Below are positions 12,597 through 26,785 of a stretch of DNA of 64,000 bases, piece after piece. Position 1 is the first letter of the stretch. Every line of letters starts with the position of its first letter. The DNA lies in the NCBI RefSeq assembly GCF_018691265.1, contig NW_024881329.1, forward strand, positions 5,518,001-5,582,000. The letters run 5' to 3'. Made by a program: the position numbers and the translations under genes. The notes under the pieces are model-generated. The model was not told the DNA's origin and searched no databases. It saw only the letters and a list, made by a program, of their open reading frames with translations. Origin of the DNA: Tyto alba (lineage: Eukaryota > Chordata > Aves > Strigiformes > Tytonidae).

Positions 12597-15500
12597 AAGT
12601 GCACCAATTATCTAATGAATAATCAGAAAACAAAACGAATCTTCCCACTAGTGACATTTCTTTAAAAATTAGATTTTGACGTAACTGATGACAAAGACAA
12701 TGTCAGCACTCTACACTCAGTTTACAAAGTGCCCCATCTCCTCTGGGTGACATTTCCAAACCAGAAGAAAGCCTTGGGACACTGTGATTAGTGCCCCAGG
12801 GATCAGTCAACTCCTCTCCAAATTCCATAATGCAAACCCAAGCGTTCAAATCTGATGGTAACTTACTTTTCATTTTCAGTCAGAGGAAAATAGTATTTCT
12901 AAATTAAAGACTTCCTTCCCTCAGCTGAATAGGTAGTTGCCCACTGATAAACCCCCACAGATAATCCATTCTTAAGAGACAAATTTAAAGAATGATGCCA
13001 AAATCAGTACAGTTACTTTAATGCAAACACTAAGCTCAACCATAATTAATTCTTCACTTTACTCTTCACATTTGCTGATCTCTAAGGCACTGTAAATATG
13101 TATGGAGATATGGAGAGCTATATTTTCCATCTCCAGACCAACAGCTGGTATAAATTGACATAACACCACTATGTTATAACTCCACCTTTACAATTCCGGG
13201 ACCAAACCCACGGAACCATCAATTGTTTCTTGCTGGCTTAATCTTTAAAGGAAGTTGTGAACATCAAACAACCACAGTTTCACATTAATGCGAAGTGAAA
13301 TGCAACTTCATAAGATGACCCTTGACTGCTCTTAACTGACAGAAATAGGTCAAGATGAGGTAACATTGGTGAAATGTATAAAAGAAAATAAAAATATCCA
13401 ATCTCAAGTGCTGTTATTCCTAGTTTTTTCGTCTACTGGAGACTAGACTGCCATTTTTTTTGGATGTCCATACATGTCCAACCATACTGATCCATGAGCT
13501 GGAGCCATTTCTGTTTCTTATATTAAATAGTCTTACCAATGAAAAAAGGGGAAGTTGATTGGCTTGCTCTTGTTGCAACAAAATTTTGTACATACATATT
13601 ACCTTATACATATATAAGTACATATATGCACAACGTTACTTAGATTGTATTTCACCAAGTCCTCATGTAACTTGAGTATTTCAAACTGAAATGGTATTGA
13701 CTGGCCAGAGACTTCTCTGTCTGTCGCTCAGTGCTCAGGCCACCAAGCAGTGACACAGCTATGACCTCGTCAGCTTTCCTTGGCACTGGGTTTGCCTGCC
13801 ACCAGCTAAACCACATCAAAAATAAACACATTTCATTTACATCCCGTCTGTTCAAGGTTGTCTTTAGGACATGTTGTAGTAGCTCTGCTTCTTGTTCGTA
13901 ATAGCTTTTCTATAAAACTCAGTAGGGTGGTTAAGCTGTAAGGCTCATGCTTCCTCCAGGCTTCGAGTCAACCGATAACAGTTTGGGACTTAATACAAGT
14001 GTTTGCTTTTGTAGCAGTAACTTACAGCGCTCCTCACTGTATCCAATGACACTCCTCAACTCTAATACACTCTCAGGAGCGCCTTACTGACATCATTGCT
14101 GTAAGCCTGACATCACCAACCAACCACTCCCATACAAAACCAATAGTTTCACATTTTCTTTATTTGTCCCAGGCCCCTTACATCCTCTTTGCTATTCTTA
14201 TCAACCTCAAGTCTATAATTATTCTGTCTGCTTTTACTTTTGGTGTCTCCTATGCATCCTATCTATTTCTATGAAAGCTTTTAACTAACTGAAAACAGTA
14301 AAGAACAACAGGTTTACTGTTAGTTGTTGCCCCCAATAAAAGTTCTCTTTCCCCACATGAGATCACAAGAGACCGGGTATGCCCAACACCACCAAGAACA
14401 GTATGGGTCAACTTCAAAGCAGGCTCCTATCGACTTACTAATTCCCCATCACCTCAGAGATTTCACGTGCCAATTTCTTCAATAACTAGGCTCTGCTAGC
14501 AAAGAGGTGAAATTATTTTTTTAATATTAGCCCTCCTTTTATCTTCGAAAAGGAGCATTTGTTTTGGCACTATCAAGACAAACCTTAATAAACTGACTGG
14601 CAAACAGTATGTTTAGCAATGAAAATGATACCCGGTCAGGGATTATAATGTAAGCAATAAGAGGGAATAGAGAGATTTAGGAAAGGATGTGATTTATAAT
14701 GACTTTAAGGAGGATAAGCTTCTACATCTGTGATTGCTTGATTCTATAATATTTTAATTGATTATCAGAGCTAACAGGTTTATTTTTTCATGTGAATAAA
14801 AGCTGTTTTACTTTAGCTTTCGTTTGCATTTATTTTACAGCCTATATTAGCATGGATATTTTTTCCTAAATTTTGGCTCCATCATGTTGTACTCATTCCA
14901 TAGGCTTAGAAACTTAAATTAGCTTGGGCTAGGGGAGGGAGCAGGGAAAGCTTGTGGTTACACCTGTTACTCCACACAGTAGTGGAAGAGGCTTGGGGGA
15001 TTTTAGACCAAAAACAGTATCACTGCACTAACCCACCCTCCTTTTCTTTCTGCTGACAGGTCCCCCAGCAACTACCACTCTACCTTGCAGGCCAGTTTTC
15101 AGCCTTGTTGACAAAGTCACTGGAAAAAACACCACAAAAACAAACCAAAACCCACATTCTCCCTGTAATTCAATGTATCTTTTTTGCACTCCACTGAAGG
15201 CAACAGGTTCTAAGCTGATAACTCACCCTCCACGCCTGTTGCCAAAATGAAGTAGGGCTGGTTGTTATTTTTCTATATCTTAATCATTCTCTCACCAACT
15301 CAAAAATCAGGGAAAACTTTAGGTGCTAGTAAAAATGGACAGAAATACAGTGCTGCTTAGATTGGGCTGCTCTCATACAAGTGGTTATAACTCAGCTATA
15401 TGAAAAAGGTGATATATGGTAGTATTTTTATTAAAATTCTATTATTTATAGACTATATTGTTTATAATTATTTACAAACTGGGTGTAGGAGTGAGGAGGG

Positions 15501-16094
15501 AAGCACACCCTGAGCTGTACCTACTCCCCTTAGCAACTTGCACAGGGTGGCCAGAAGTGCCTATGTCACAGATACACATTTACAATATAAACATACGCAC
15601 CAGAGGGAGACACCTGCGCCTGCTCTTCATCCAGCGCAGATCAGGCCCCCAGCAAAAGCCGAGGCAGGCAGTTAGCACAGGCCTTCTGAATTGCACCCAA
15701 AAAGTACTTTTTTTTTCTCCACTGACTAGCTAGCTTAGATACAGTTTATAGGTATCTAGTGTTATGAAAGATGAATGCCATACTATATCCTCAAAGTTAT
15801 TCAAGAAGTTGAGGAATTCACAATTTTTAAATTAAATAATCCAAATTAAGTTCAGAATGAAGGACTTTTTTCCAAGTTGCACATTTCCCCAACTTCTGTT
15901 GCTACCCCACAAGATGAAGCAATGATGAGGAGCAGCTACTGGCCATGGCCAGAGGCCTGCTCAGCTCCAGCCTCTGCCTGGCTTATCAGCAACATGAATA
16001 TTAGGCACCTGTTTGAGACTTACAGGAAAAGTTTTAACTTTTGCACAATCCCCCAACCTCATTCAGCCTTTGAAGATGAAGGCAATGCATCAGG

Positions 16095-16141
16095 ACACTT
16101 AGGGTCTTAGAAGTCTTTTCCAACCTCTATGATTCTACAGA
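16095..16141 (+). mobile_element. CR1 LINE 3'-end fragment
   Basis: The sequence AGTCTTTTCCAACCTCTATGATTCTA matches the end of CR1, which normally reads close to GTCCCTTCCAACC...ATGATTCTATG. Only the last 45 bp or so are clear; the sequence 5' of it is too diverged for me to extend the call. Confidence 0.7.
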
Positions 16142-18559
16142 GTTTTGGTGTTCCTGAAGGTACCAGTAAGGACTTGGCAAAACAAAGGGTGAAGCAACAG
16201 CTTTAAAATCTAAACAGCAACTACATTTCGAAGATCTGGCATTTAAGGGCTCTTATCACCTCCTCCAAATAAGCAATTATTCATAGCATGGCATTTGCAT
16301 GAAAATCAGGTCATGTTAAATTATTCCTGTGCATTTCCTAGTTAGCTTTTCCAACTGAAATTTTTATAAACTTTTTATTCCCTTAAGAGTTTTCAGGAAT
16401 TTTTTCAGCACAATTTCTCAATAGAAAGCCCTGGAAGCCAAGAACTTCACTTGATTCAAGTAGCTATGTGAAAGCTGACTCAGTTTGGGAAATATAAATA
16501 AAATGAAAATTAAGGTCTACACATAGATGATGAACATTTTTCTAATTAGTGAGCAAGGCAGATGTCCTAAATGAATAAGTAAAATACAGGTTCAAGTCAG
16601 GAGGGGTCTGATTTCCATGGTGAAAGCAAGATAGCATGCCATGTCTAAGCCTACAGATTATTTCAGTGAGACTTGTACATGTAGACCAGCCTTTATATCT
16701 GTTAACATTTAATAGCATAATTAAATACACTCTTAAAATCCAAGATTAAATGACTGCTTGCTTTTCTATCCCTAGAAATCTTACAACTCTCACTGTGCAA
16801 TTTCAAAGGAAAACAAGCTAGCTTTTACTTTTCAAGTCTGCAGTTGAATGTGATTTGCATACATGCAAAATATTTGCTTTTGTTAGAACTGTTGGGGAAG
16901 GAAAAAAAGATCAATATTTAACTGGCCACTGCAGTGTATTTTTTTTTTAAGGGAGTAAATATCAAACTAAAATTAAGTCCATCCCTTAAAATGTTATGCA
17001 TCTCAGAGTGAAATCTGTCCCTGTGAAGATTAGTCAGGATTTTTCATGTTTCACCTTCAGGAGACACTTGGAGAGCACCTTGCTTCTCGCCCAAGGAAGA
17101 GGTGGAATTTTACCATACCACAGTGCCAGTTTTACCTTTCAACACTTGATGGAGCAGTTTTGCTGGATTTCCCTTTGCCTGGGTCCCACTCCAGTCTACC
17201 CTCATGCTACCTCAGTCCATCCGGAGTGTTTCCTACCAGGTTGCTCCCTTGGTGCCATTAACAATGTGAGACCAGATTGAGAGTGTTGTGGAAAAGCATC
17301 CTACCGAGTGTAACCTTACACAAAAAGGGAAGTCAGGAGCCAATTCAAATCCTTACATTTGTATCGCTTAATTTTTAAAATTGCTGTATTTTAAAAATGC
17401 CGAATTCTTGTTATTTAGGTAGAGGCATTATAATATATTCTGATTTGGAGGGGCCAGGGTGGAAGTATATTAAGCAGGCATTTGGAAAACAAGCCTTAGG
17501 GCTCTGTTCTGGACTGTCTTCCAGAAAAGGAAAAGGATGGCAGGCAGTGTCAGGTATGGCCAGTATCCTCCAAAGGGGATTGAAGTTTGGTCTTGCCCCA
17601 TTATAAAAGACTTCAGCACATGTTTCTGTACTTGTATTAACACTGTCAAAAATATGGTTTTCTCTCGCAGCAAACTTTATTGGAAAAAAGAGAGCCAAAT
17701 TCACAAAGAGAGCTACAGAAATGCACCAAACTGATTACAGAGGACCTCACATTTCTTATGAAATAAGGGCTCCATTTAATAAAAGATACACAGTTACAAG
17801 CTAACATAGAAATAAGAACACAGGATGCTGTTCTGAAGGTTTTTCTTTTTTTTTTTTTGAAAAAAAAAAACCTCTGTAATCAATATACTGGCAAATTACA
17901 ACTTCAGCAGCAGCAGTTTGGTATCTGGCTTACTTCCTAATCCTTTAATCTTGTCTGCTACAACCAAGCCGATACTGCCAACAAATGCCATGCCATAAAA
18001 GGTGGGTATTCTCACATACTTTCCTATGCTTTGCATGATTAGAGTTTAAATCTACTCATCACGAACTTCCTGAATGATAATGGGATTTGGGCAAACAGTC
18101 AAGATTTCATGGTGACACTTGTGAACTGTAGTCTTTGGCTGAGAAGCATCCCTTTGAACACAGCAAGAATCAGAGTTCCTTTTTCCCTTTGCAAATTTTA
18201 GCAGTCTCACTTTGTGAAAAGTGAGTCTTATTCCACGTTTTTAATGCAAGGCCTTGTACAGCCCCAGTAGTAACTGCTAATAGAGCTGATGCCATGGGTG
18301 ACCTGCAGCTTGCAACCAAGCAGTCCAAGAACTGGAGAGACCCACATAAATGACTGCTGACTGCTTGCCTGGATCTATTTTAAAGAAAGCTGCTGTAAGT
18401 TTCTCGTATTTTTGTGCTGCAAGGTATCTGTTACATATTTCGGTGAAGAGAAAGACATCCTAGGAACGGGCTGCTATCAGTTCTCACCTCAGGAGTTGAG
18501 CCAAAACTTCTTATATTTCCACTAGAGTTGACATTCAAAAGGTAAACCAAGTCAGGGAC

Positions 18560-18583
18560 AAAAACAAAACAAAACAAAACAAC

Positions 18584-18612
<29 letters not shown>
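18560..18612. repeat. AAAAC microsatellite followed by poly-A
   Basis: About four AAAAC units run into a 29-nt A run, followed by further A/C-rich sequence to about 18670. It could mark the tail of an old retroposed insert on the plus strand, but no body is recognised. Confidence 0.9.
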
Positions 18613-18614
<2 letters not shown>

Positions 18615-21600
18615 CACAAAAACAAAAACATGCAAAACAAAACCCAAAACACCACCACCAAAAACCCCAAACCCAACACCTCTGTTTTAATTTACTTTGA
18701 TGCAATTCCAAAGGACAGACAAAAATGTACAAGAGCAGCAGGAGAGGAGAGAGTGGGAAAAGAGAAGGAGGCAGCCCTAACAGGGATACAGAGCTACTGA
18801 ACTTAAAAATCTTTGAAAATAGAAGTCGGAAAGACTTCCTCCTATCGATGTCTTGGCCTGACACCTCAGGCTAAGTCCCTGACAGGCATAAATCACAGTA
18901 GGTTTGCTGAAGTTGCCTCTATTTATAACAGATGGGGACATGGCACTGCAGTCATGTAGAAGTTAAGAGATAGTTTGTATTTGTGCAGTTTCTACCAATT
19001 TCACAGCTGAGAAGGGTACAGAGGCAAGCCTCACACACTATCAGTGTCAAAAAAACATTCCCTACTTCTTCCTAAACCACTGCAGTAAACCATGCGGGCT
19101 AGCCTGGAGAAAACAAATCATTTCTTACTTTGCCTATTTCTCCTACAGCCCTGGCACTGCAGGCTTGCCAGGACACCTTCTAAACAATTTCTCTATCTGA
19201 AGGAAGGTTAGAAATTACTCTTGCCCAGGAAGATAGATGGGTCTCCCTTTCATCTGGCACATGGTGTGACTAAGACAACAGAAGCATTTTTCCCCCAGCA
19301 CTCCAGGGCTTGGCTGGGCACTGTATGTTCTACCCCATTTTTATTAAGCTGGAAAGCACCCTATAAACTTGTGTAGCTCACGTGCTTCGTTATTCAGCTT
19401 AAATTAAAACAGAAACGCAAGACCAAAACCCACCCTGTGTGGGAGAAACAGATCAGTGAAGATTAAAGTGAATTAAAACAAATTTCTTCCCCCACCACTC
19501 TCCAAACACCATCAGGACAGCAGCAAACTCAGACCCTTGAAACTGCATGGCATAAAGGGTTGTAGTGAAACTAAAACCCAAGACGGCAATCTGGGAGCAC
19601 GCCCCGTCCCACCCTGCGGCAAGAGGGCAGCCATGGACCAGCTCCCCACATGCTCTGCATCCGACCATCCTAAAATTTCTGCTGTCATAACCCAAACTGA
19701 ACTGTTCCCAGCTTCACATCTTAACTTCTTAGGGAACTTCTTCCATGTTGTTATTTGATTTCCCTTTTCCAAGCAGTAACTGCTTTCAAGCTCATTACTA
19801 AGCAGACCTTTATCTGAAAAGAGCTGCTGTCCCTCAGGAATGTAGTGGAAAATATGAAATCACAACAGAAGTTATATCTGGAAACTTGCATGTGATGAGC
19901 TGAAACTTTGTTATGGGAAATATGCTGCTTCTGTTCAGCAACAACCTTGGCAGGGTTAATTTTTTTCCCAGAAATCAAGTCCCACATTGCTATGTGACAA
20001 AAGTAAATACTGACTCATTAAATGATCCTAAGAAGAAAAACTGAAGGCTTGCTCCTCTCAAAGGTATTTGCACTGGGAAATCTGATAATGTCACCAACCA
20101 CAGCACCAAACATTACTTGAAGATTTTCTCTCTTCACTGAGCCAGTCAGCAGCATGCTGAAACCACTGCTTTGTGTGGTTGTGCAGTCACCTTCACAACA
20201 AAGCCTTGTTTTTCTATCCTCAAAGATTGATACAGAAAAAGTTAGATGTCAAAAAGGCAGTGTGAAGAATTAGACAGAAGCACTGACACAGCTGATCTTA
20301 GTGCCAGGCACACTACACTTAAGAAACCAACTCTCTCACTGGAAGGTTTATTTTATTTCTACTTGAGTTTGACTCGAAAACCAAGTCTTTTAACACCCAC
20401 TACCATAGTAGTCACAGCCCTTGTACCGAACTAAAAACTCATGCAAGACTCTCAAAAGTAAGAGGCAGATTCATTTAATAAAAATGGGAAAGAATGATAC
20501 AGAAAGCGTAATATGAAAAGTCTATGCAAAGTGTCTGATACTACACAGCAAACCCACCATAGAGCAGAGACTCGAAGCCAACTCCAAAGACATATTTAAA
20601 ATTAAATTATTCATTCTCCCCCCCCCATTTCACAGCAGTTAATGTATCAGCACTGGCACAGGTTAAGCAGGCAATTCACCTACTCCTCCTAAATTACCTC
20701 ATCTGTGGCAAGTTGTCTTGGTTGGGGTTTTGGTGGGGAAGAGGGGAGGGTGGGTTGTCTTTCATTTGCTGCAGGGTCTCTGCAATAATATTCTTCTTAG
20801 CAACCTCTTTAGCACCTACAAGAATGGTGACCTGACCTTTGATAGACACTACAGTAGCAAAAAAGTCATATATATTAGATTGAAAACTAGTTAAGTTCCA
20901 GTTGTGAACAAATTAAACCCTTTTATGAGTTTCTGCAGCTAAAATCTGAATATGTTACAGAACTGGAACTTAAGTAGAGTCATTAAAATGCAAAAATATC
21001 AGATGTAGCTGTCTACAGTAATGAGGGTATTCATATTTGCAGCTTGCTTATCAATCCAATTAATATTTACAAATTTTGAGTAATTTTTCATCCAAGACAG
21101 TATGTATAATTAAATCAGACACAACCCTTCTACAATTACTTCTTCACACTGTAGGGTTATAGCTAGGTTCCTTTTTCTTCGGATGGTTGTATCTCTCTGT
21201 GTGCACTCCTTAGGTGTGCACTGGCATCGCGAGGTGCTCCCTGTCACTGGCCGCCACTGCCGGGAGTGAGAGCCAGGAGTTCCCAACTCAATCCTGGCCA
21301 TGCTCAGCCACAAGCCCAAGGGCTGTTTTCAGCCCCAACCTCTCCTCCTGAAAAAAAGCCTTGAATGCATTAACTGCGGGGCAGTGCTCACCATCCTTTT
21401 CAGTCTTTATTTAACAATAGGATGGGGCTGCATCTGTTTTAGGGACAAAAGTTCAATAGTCACTGAAGAGGAGGATACAGCCACCAACAGAGGGATGGTG
21501 CTTTATGTGCAACACTGGGCTAGTGGTCATCCTGAAAACTGGTAGAGGCAGGTTGATCCTTTAACTGCCTGTAGTGCACTGCTCTGGGCCTGAATGACAT

Positions 21601-23722
21601 ATACCAAATGCAAAACCATTGCCTTTATCCAACTTTTTGTTAAAGTGAGCTTTTGACATGCTTTAAGGTTCCAGAACTTTCTGAAAGACTTCCATTCCCA
21701 TGCCGAAAAGTGATCTTGGAATGGGACTCGAATTCAATCGCGAACTGTTTGACTTCTCTTCTCCCACAGTGCATGACATTTAACTTGTGTTTGTATACTG
21801 TGTTTATTTCAAGAGGCAGAGCAGTGGAGTTTTCCTAAGGAGTGAGCAGGGCTTATATCTACCTGTAAAGCTGTAGGTCTGTCATTTCTAAACAACTCCA
21901 GCAAGGAAAAAGCTACTGAATTTTAACAGTTTCTGTTCAGCAAGCACTCTGGTGTCACACACAAATATGCTTTCACCTTTGGACTCGAGCTCAGTCAAGC
22001 AACTGCTTGTCATTCCTACAAGTGGCTGCAGTTATTGCAACTTTTTCCTTAAGCCTACTGTCCTTTGCAATCTCTAGGTCACAAAAATCCTTGTGGTTAA
22101 AGTGACTAGATTCTGAATGTTGCCAATGCAATGATCTGTGTAAACCAAGTTGCTGCTCTTTTATAGCCCCCTGGCACTTTTACAAGCTGTCTTCACCACT
22201 GCTGCAACTTCTTATACATATTTAGGCTCAAATCAACTACTGCAGACAACAGTAACTGCTTCTTTACACGTAAATTGCTCTTAAAATCTTTATTGCTTTT
22301 GCTGTTATGTGTAGGCAATCATTTGCCTAGTGGAAATACTTGACTATTATCAGAGGGTTTGAAGCAGTTAATTTTGTGGTAATTACACAGTCTCAGCAAA
22401 TTTTTTTTTTTTTTAATCTGCATAATAAGTATTTATATATTTTAGTCCCCTTTAAGTTGGATAAACCCAGCACCTTTTCCTTATCAGTTACATGCACAGG
22501 GTTTACATACAATATTGTGGGTACTGCTCAGCTCTGAATGTCTCTGAATTCTCTTTTATTTTCTCTTTCATACTCCCCACTTCCTTGCCCATGGTCCACC
22601 TCCTGCTTTCTCACATCTGTCTGACAATACTCAGAATATTTTGGTAGGGAAAAAGAAGCAGTAAAATTTTAAGGCACACTGAAAGCCGGAACAGCGTTCT
22701 CTTGTTGTACAAGATTCTTGACTCCCAAGTCAATATTTCTTGTGAATAGCATATGCGTGTCAAAATTAACAGGCTGTGCCCCCATCCACATTCACATCTC
22801 ATTTCTAACTCAGCCCTTCCAGCCAGGTTAGCACAAGCTGAAGGATGCTGTGCTTCCAACCCTGCATACGGAAAGTAATACCAACTATCTCCAGCTTGCC
22901 CTCTTCACTGCAGTCATTTCAGACCCAATGCCCAAAACCATCCCTGCTTGTTAGAGGACAACTTTTCTGGGGGAAAGGAACAGCTCTTGCTTTCAAGAAC
23001 AGCTGGCAGCAGCACCATTGCTTAGCAGATACCGTGTACAGCAAAGCCTCCTACAGCAACACCCAGCAACAGTAGAGCAGAGACTCCAACTGCAGAAATT
23101 GCTCAAGTTCTGCTGAGGTGCATGAAGGGGTGACAATTATCTCCACGTGGCAACCTGCTCCAGAGGACATCCTGCTATAGCAAGTTACATCAGCACGTAC
23201 GTTTGAACCACAGTGGACTATTTAAAGGAAAAGCTAAAAGGAACAACTCAAGTTGCTGTCAGGGGTTGCTTTGGCTAGAAATACCTAGTCAGGAAAGGTT
23301 AGCAGAAAGCATAGGGCTGGCTCTGACACGGACCCTACTAGAGCTGCTATTAAAGGCTAAACAACTGATCTTTCTGATGAGTAATCCCTAACTTTCATCT
23401 GCAGATGGCTCTTTGAGTGAATTTTTCCTGAGCAGCTCAGGCGTGCCCCTGCACTGCCCTTCTCCCGGCAAGCTGCCGTCCACTGCGGCGTAAGGGAAAC
23501 CAGCTCAGCCCACAGCGGGGTGGAACTATTTTAAGTAATAGTGTCTGACACTAGAGGAGCATGAAATTCAGTCCTGTCATAGCTGAAATACCTAAAACCC
23601 CCTAAAAAAAAAAAAAAAAGAAGCTATGGCAAAAACCCTCCCAGAGACTTATAAACTGAACTCTGGAAATCGCTCGAGTTGTAAGCCAGTAAAAGTTAAG
23701 TTCTGTATTTTACAACTTACTA

Positions 23723-23724
<2 letters not shown>

Positions 23725-23755
<31 letters not shown>
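23725..23755. repeat. Poly-A run (A31)
   Basis: This is an uninterrupted 31-nt A run, about 100 bp after a shorter A16 run at 23604-23619. Confidence 0.95.
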
Positions 23756-23758
<3 letters not shown>

Positions 23759-26753
23759 ATCCACAGCAACAGCCACACAGATTTTTATCTATTGTTCAAG
23801 GACTGAGCTGTAGAGATGAGCTTTCTCATCTCTATTCTAAGACCCATTGATTTTGTATACAAAAGCAGCCCACATAACAACAACTTGTAATCGGCAGTAC
23901 TGCTGGCTGATTTATACAAGGCAGCAGAAGACACAGGGGAGAAAATGCACTGTCACAGTAAATAGCTATAGGCATACAGCCCCTCACTTCCTAATACAAA
24001 AACTAGGACCAAGGAGTCCCATTGATTGGGCTTTAATCAAACCCGAAACCATACAAGATTCCATCTAGAGAAATTAAACTCAACTAAAAACACAGAGAAA
24101 GGAAGAGTAAGATCCGTAATTATTCTTGGCATTATCTTCATCAACCCACATAAGCAATGAAAAAAAACCTCTACAAGAAATGCTTAAAGTTTATGTCTGT
24201 CAAGTTTCCCACTAATAATTTTCCCCTCCCCAAGAAAGCCACATTCAGTACAATCATGGGCCCCCCAAGTTAGCCACTCTGGTGTATTGCCTTTTTCTTT
24301 TAAACCATTGCAGAACAAAAAAAAACCAAACTAAAATGTAAGTTGAAAAGATGACTAAGAAGAAAAAAGTGATTTAATAATGACAAATGCAGCACCCAAG
24401 TGACACAGAACAATAGATTTTTAATCCCTTCATCAACAGCATTTCCAGAGCCAGGAAAATTGGGTGCCTCCTGTCTGCCTGAAGGCAGAGACAGCCAAAA
24501 AGGAGGTGAAAAAAGCCCCAGCACCCCAAAGGACCCCTTTTCCCTGGTACAGGGCCAGAGGGGCAGCTCCTGCAACCAGCACTTGGGCACCTCTGCCTGA
24601 AGCTCCAGCACACTTTGTCCCTTGTAAGCCTTGGGCTATAAGCTTTAGCAATAGACCACTGGAAGCCCAAGGCAGGCACAAGATCAGGTGGTAGGGGTTT
24701 TTTAGCTGGTTGTTTCTTGTTTTTTATTCCCCCCCCTCCCACCTGGCCCTTTTCTCTAGCTTCTTGCTTAATTCTTCCTGATTTAATACGTAATTTTAGC
24801 TCCCTGTGTCATGGGTTATTGGCACACTCAGCCCTTGCTTAACAGTGCAAGCAATCTTTACACTCTGTCCTAGCCTACTTATTTTCTTAACAGATATACT
24901 AAAATATCCGATTAAATGCATTTCTCAGTTACTGTAAATAAGTCATGTCAAAATATAACTGAAGCTTTTTTCAGAGCTGGTATTCAGCTGATGTTACTAA
25001 TCATAATTTGATGCACTTTTCTCTTGCAAGCAGAATGCTTGGTCAATGTAATTCAATAGTTGTGGAGGAAAGGGCAGGCCCTTCACTGGGGTAAGTTGTC
25101 AGAAATCCACTGAAAAACAAAGAACCGTAGCGAGGCACCAGCTGAGCATTTGCCCTTAAACAGAGCCCTAGTCATAAGATGCAAAAATTATTTCACTGAA
25201 TTGTGTCTTTGCATGATACCATTTCCAGTCTTAAAAATAATAATACAAAAAAAGTAGTGATTCGGGCAAATTTTGGCACATCATGGAGAAGCAGCAACAT
25301 TGCTATGGCTCAACATATATTTGGCAAACACGTTAAAAGTGCATTCAGAATAGGAGGGAAAGCTAGTCCCATCTATCAGCAGAGTAGACTATTACTCCCA
25401 TTTACAAGCCGAGTGGTCAATTAGTAGAAGAACAGAGCTGAAAATTATACAGCCACTTCAGAAGTGAGGAACGTCACTTCTGGGGATGCTTACTCCTCTT
25501 TTGAGAAGCTTGGATGATGTCTAACACTGAACAGTTGGGAGATCCGATCAAAGGCAGCAGCAGAGGACAAAAGCAGTGTTAGAATTCCAGGTTGCTGAAA
25601 CACTCCTATACTAATACGAAGATGTGAAAAAAAGCTGTTACATCTAACACTGCCTTACTCAAATCTAAAATATCTCAGTTTAAAACTTGTATTCCTCTTG
25701 GTGATAATACATAACAGCAGAAATACAAGGAATGACCAATGGGAGAGGGTTTTTCTAAATATCACATGGAAATAGCAGCATGCGTCACTTTTACTGACTA
25801 CAGCCAAGGCACAAATCAAAGCCAGGTTAAAAGCAGTGACACACCATGCTGAGCTATTAAAACCTTTTTGGCCGAGTTGCCATTTTCTCCCATTTATCTC
25901 TTAAGTGCTCAAAGCCTGAACCTGCGAGCAGGTTGCTCATCCAGTGTCTAGCAGGTGCCATCCCTGCCACATTCAGGTGTCACAGGCAAACACAAAAGTG
26001 CTTCCAGTAGAAAAGCTGAGTGCATGGCTCCAAAGGCCAATGTTTAACACAAGAAATGGTCAATTTGCCGTCCATGCGCTGCATGCAGTATTTTGAGACT
26101 TGAAAACACCCACGTTTAATGGAAGAACAATAAGTAAGTGCACTTCTAAAGGTCACAAAGGAGAAAGCCCTACTTCAAAGTATACCTAAATACTGGTGGC
26201 ACCTACCTATCCGGTAAGGGATTGGGGGACTACTTTGACAGGCGCTATACAGACACACTTTCCTTGTATTTCTTATGAATGAAGAAGCCCTGTTTAAAAA
26301 AAGCAAGAGCAGCTGTTAAACTGAACACTGGGCTCTTTGAAAGTTATGTGACATCTTTAGAAGGCAAAAACTATAACTCTATCCACAGAAATGTGTTGCT
26401 TACATAAGCAATGAAATAGAGAAAAGAGTTGAAGGATTTTTTTTTAAACTGCTTACACCATGACTAATGCAAGTCCTCTTTGGTTACTTTCCACTGAAAC
26501 ATCAGAGTGTAAAAATATTACCCACCTATTTGGTGTCTGTTGGAGTAAGTCACTTTGCCAGTGCTACACTATAAATAATGATATTAGTGTCGGGGAGTCA
26601 ACTGCTTGACTACTAGCAGATCCCCAGCACTTTACTTGTCTGGGCAAGCAAACGCTTCAGCTCCACACAAGCAACTGTTGGCCACTAAATCTTACACTCA
26701 TACTTGGGGGCTGTGTTTGGTTTTGGCTTTTATTTGTGGGTGGTTTCTTGTTG

Positions 26754-26785
26754 TTTTTTTTTTTTTTTTTTTTTGGGGGGGGGGG
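26754..26785. repeat. T21G11 composite homopolymer
   Basis: Twenty-one T are followed directly by eleven G. The abrupt switch may be real or a sequencing or assembly slip. Confidence 0.9.

Larger units (their letters stand above)
4451..16094. other. Non-coding interval with simple repeats
   Basis: No supported exon was found. Sub-blocks are a GC-richer segment at 4650-5400 and 5700-6000; AT-rich DNA at 6100-7900 with a G15 run (6342-6356); A-runs at 9190, 10124-10138 and 10487-10507; a GC-rich block at 10190-11040 with chance frames on both strands; a T/A and CA microsatellite at 11907-11940; an A36 run (12558-12593); and AT-rich sequence at 14640-14850. Confidence 0.6.

Noticed and set aside
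18431..18864. Minus-strand frames rich in F and C
   Set aside because: They are translations of the AAAAC/poly-A repeat at 18560-18612.
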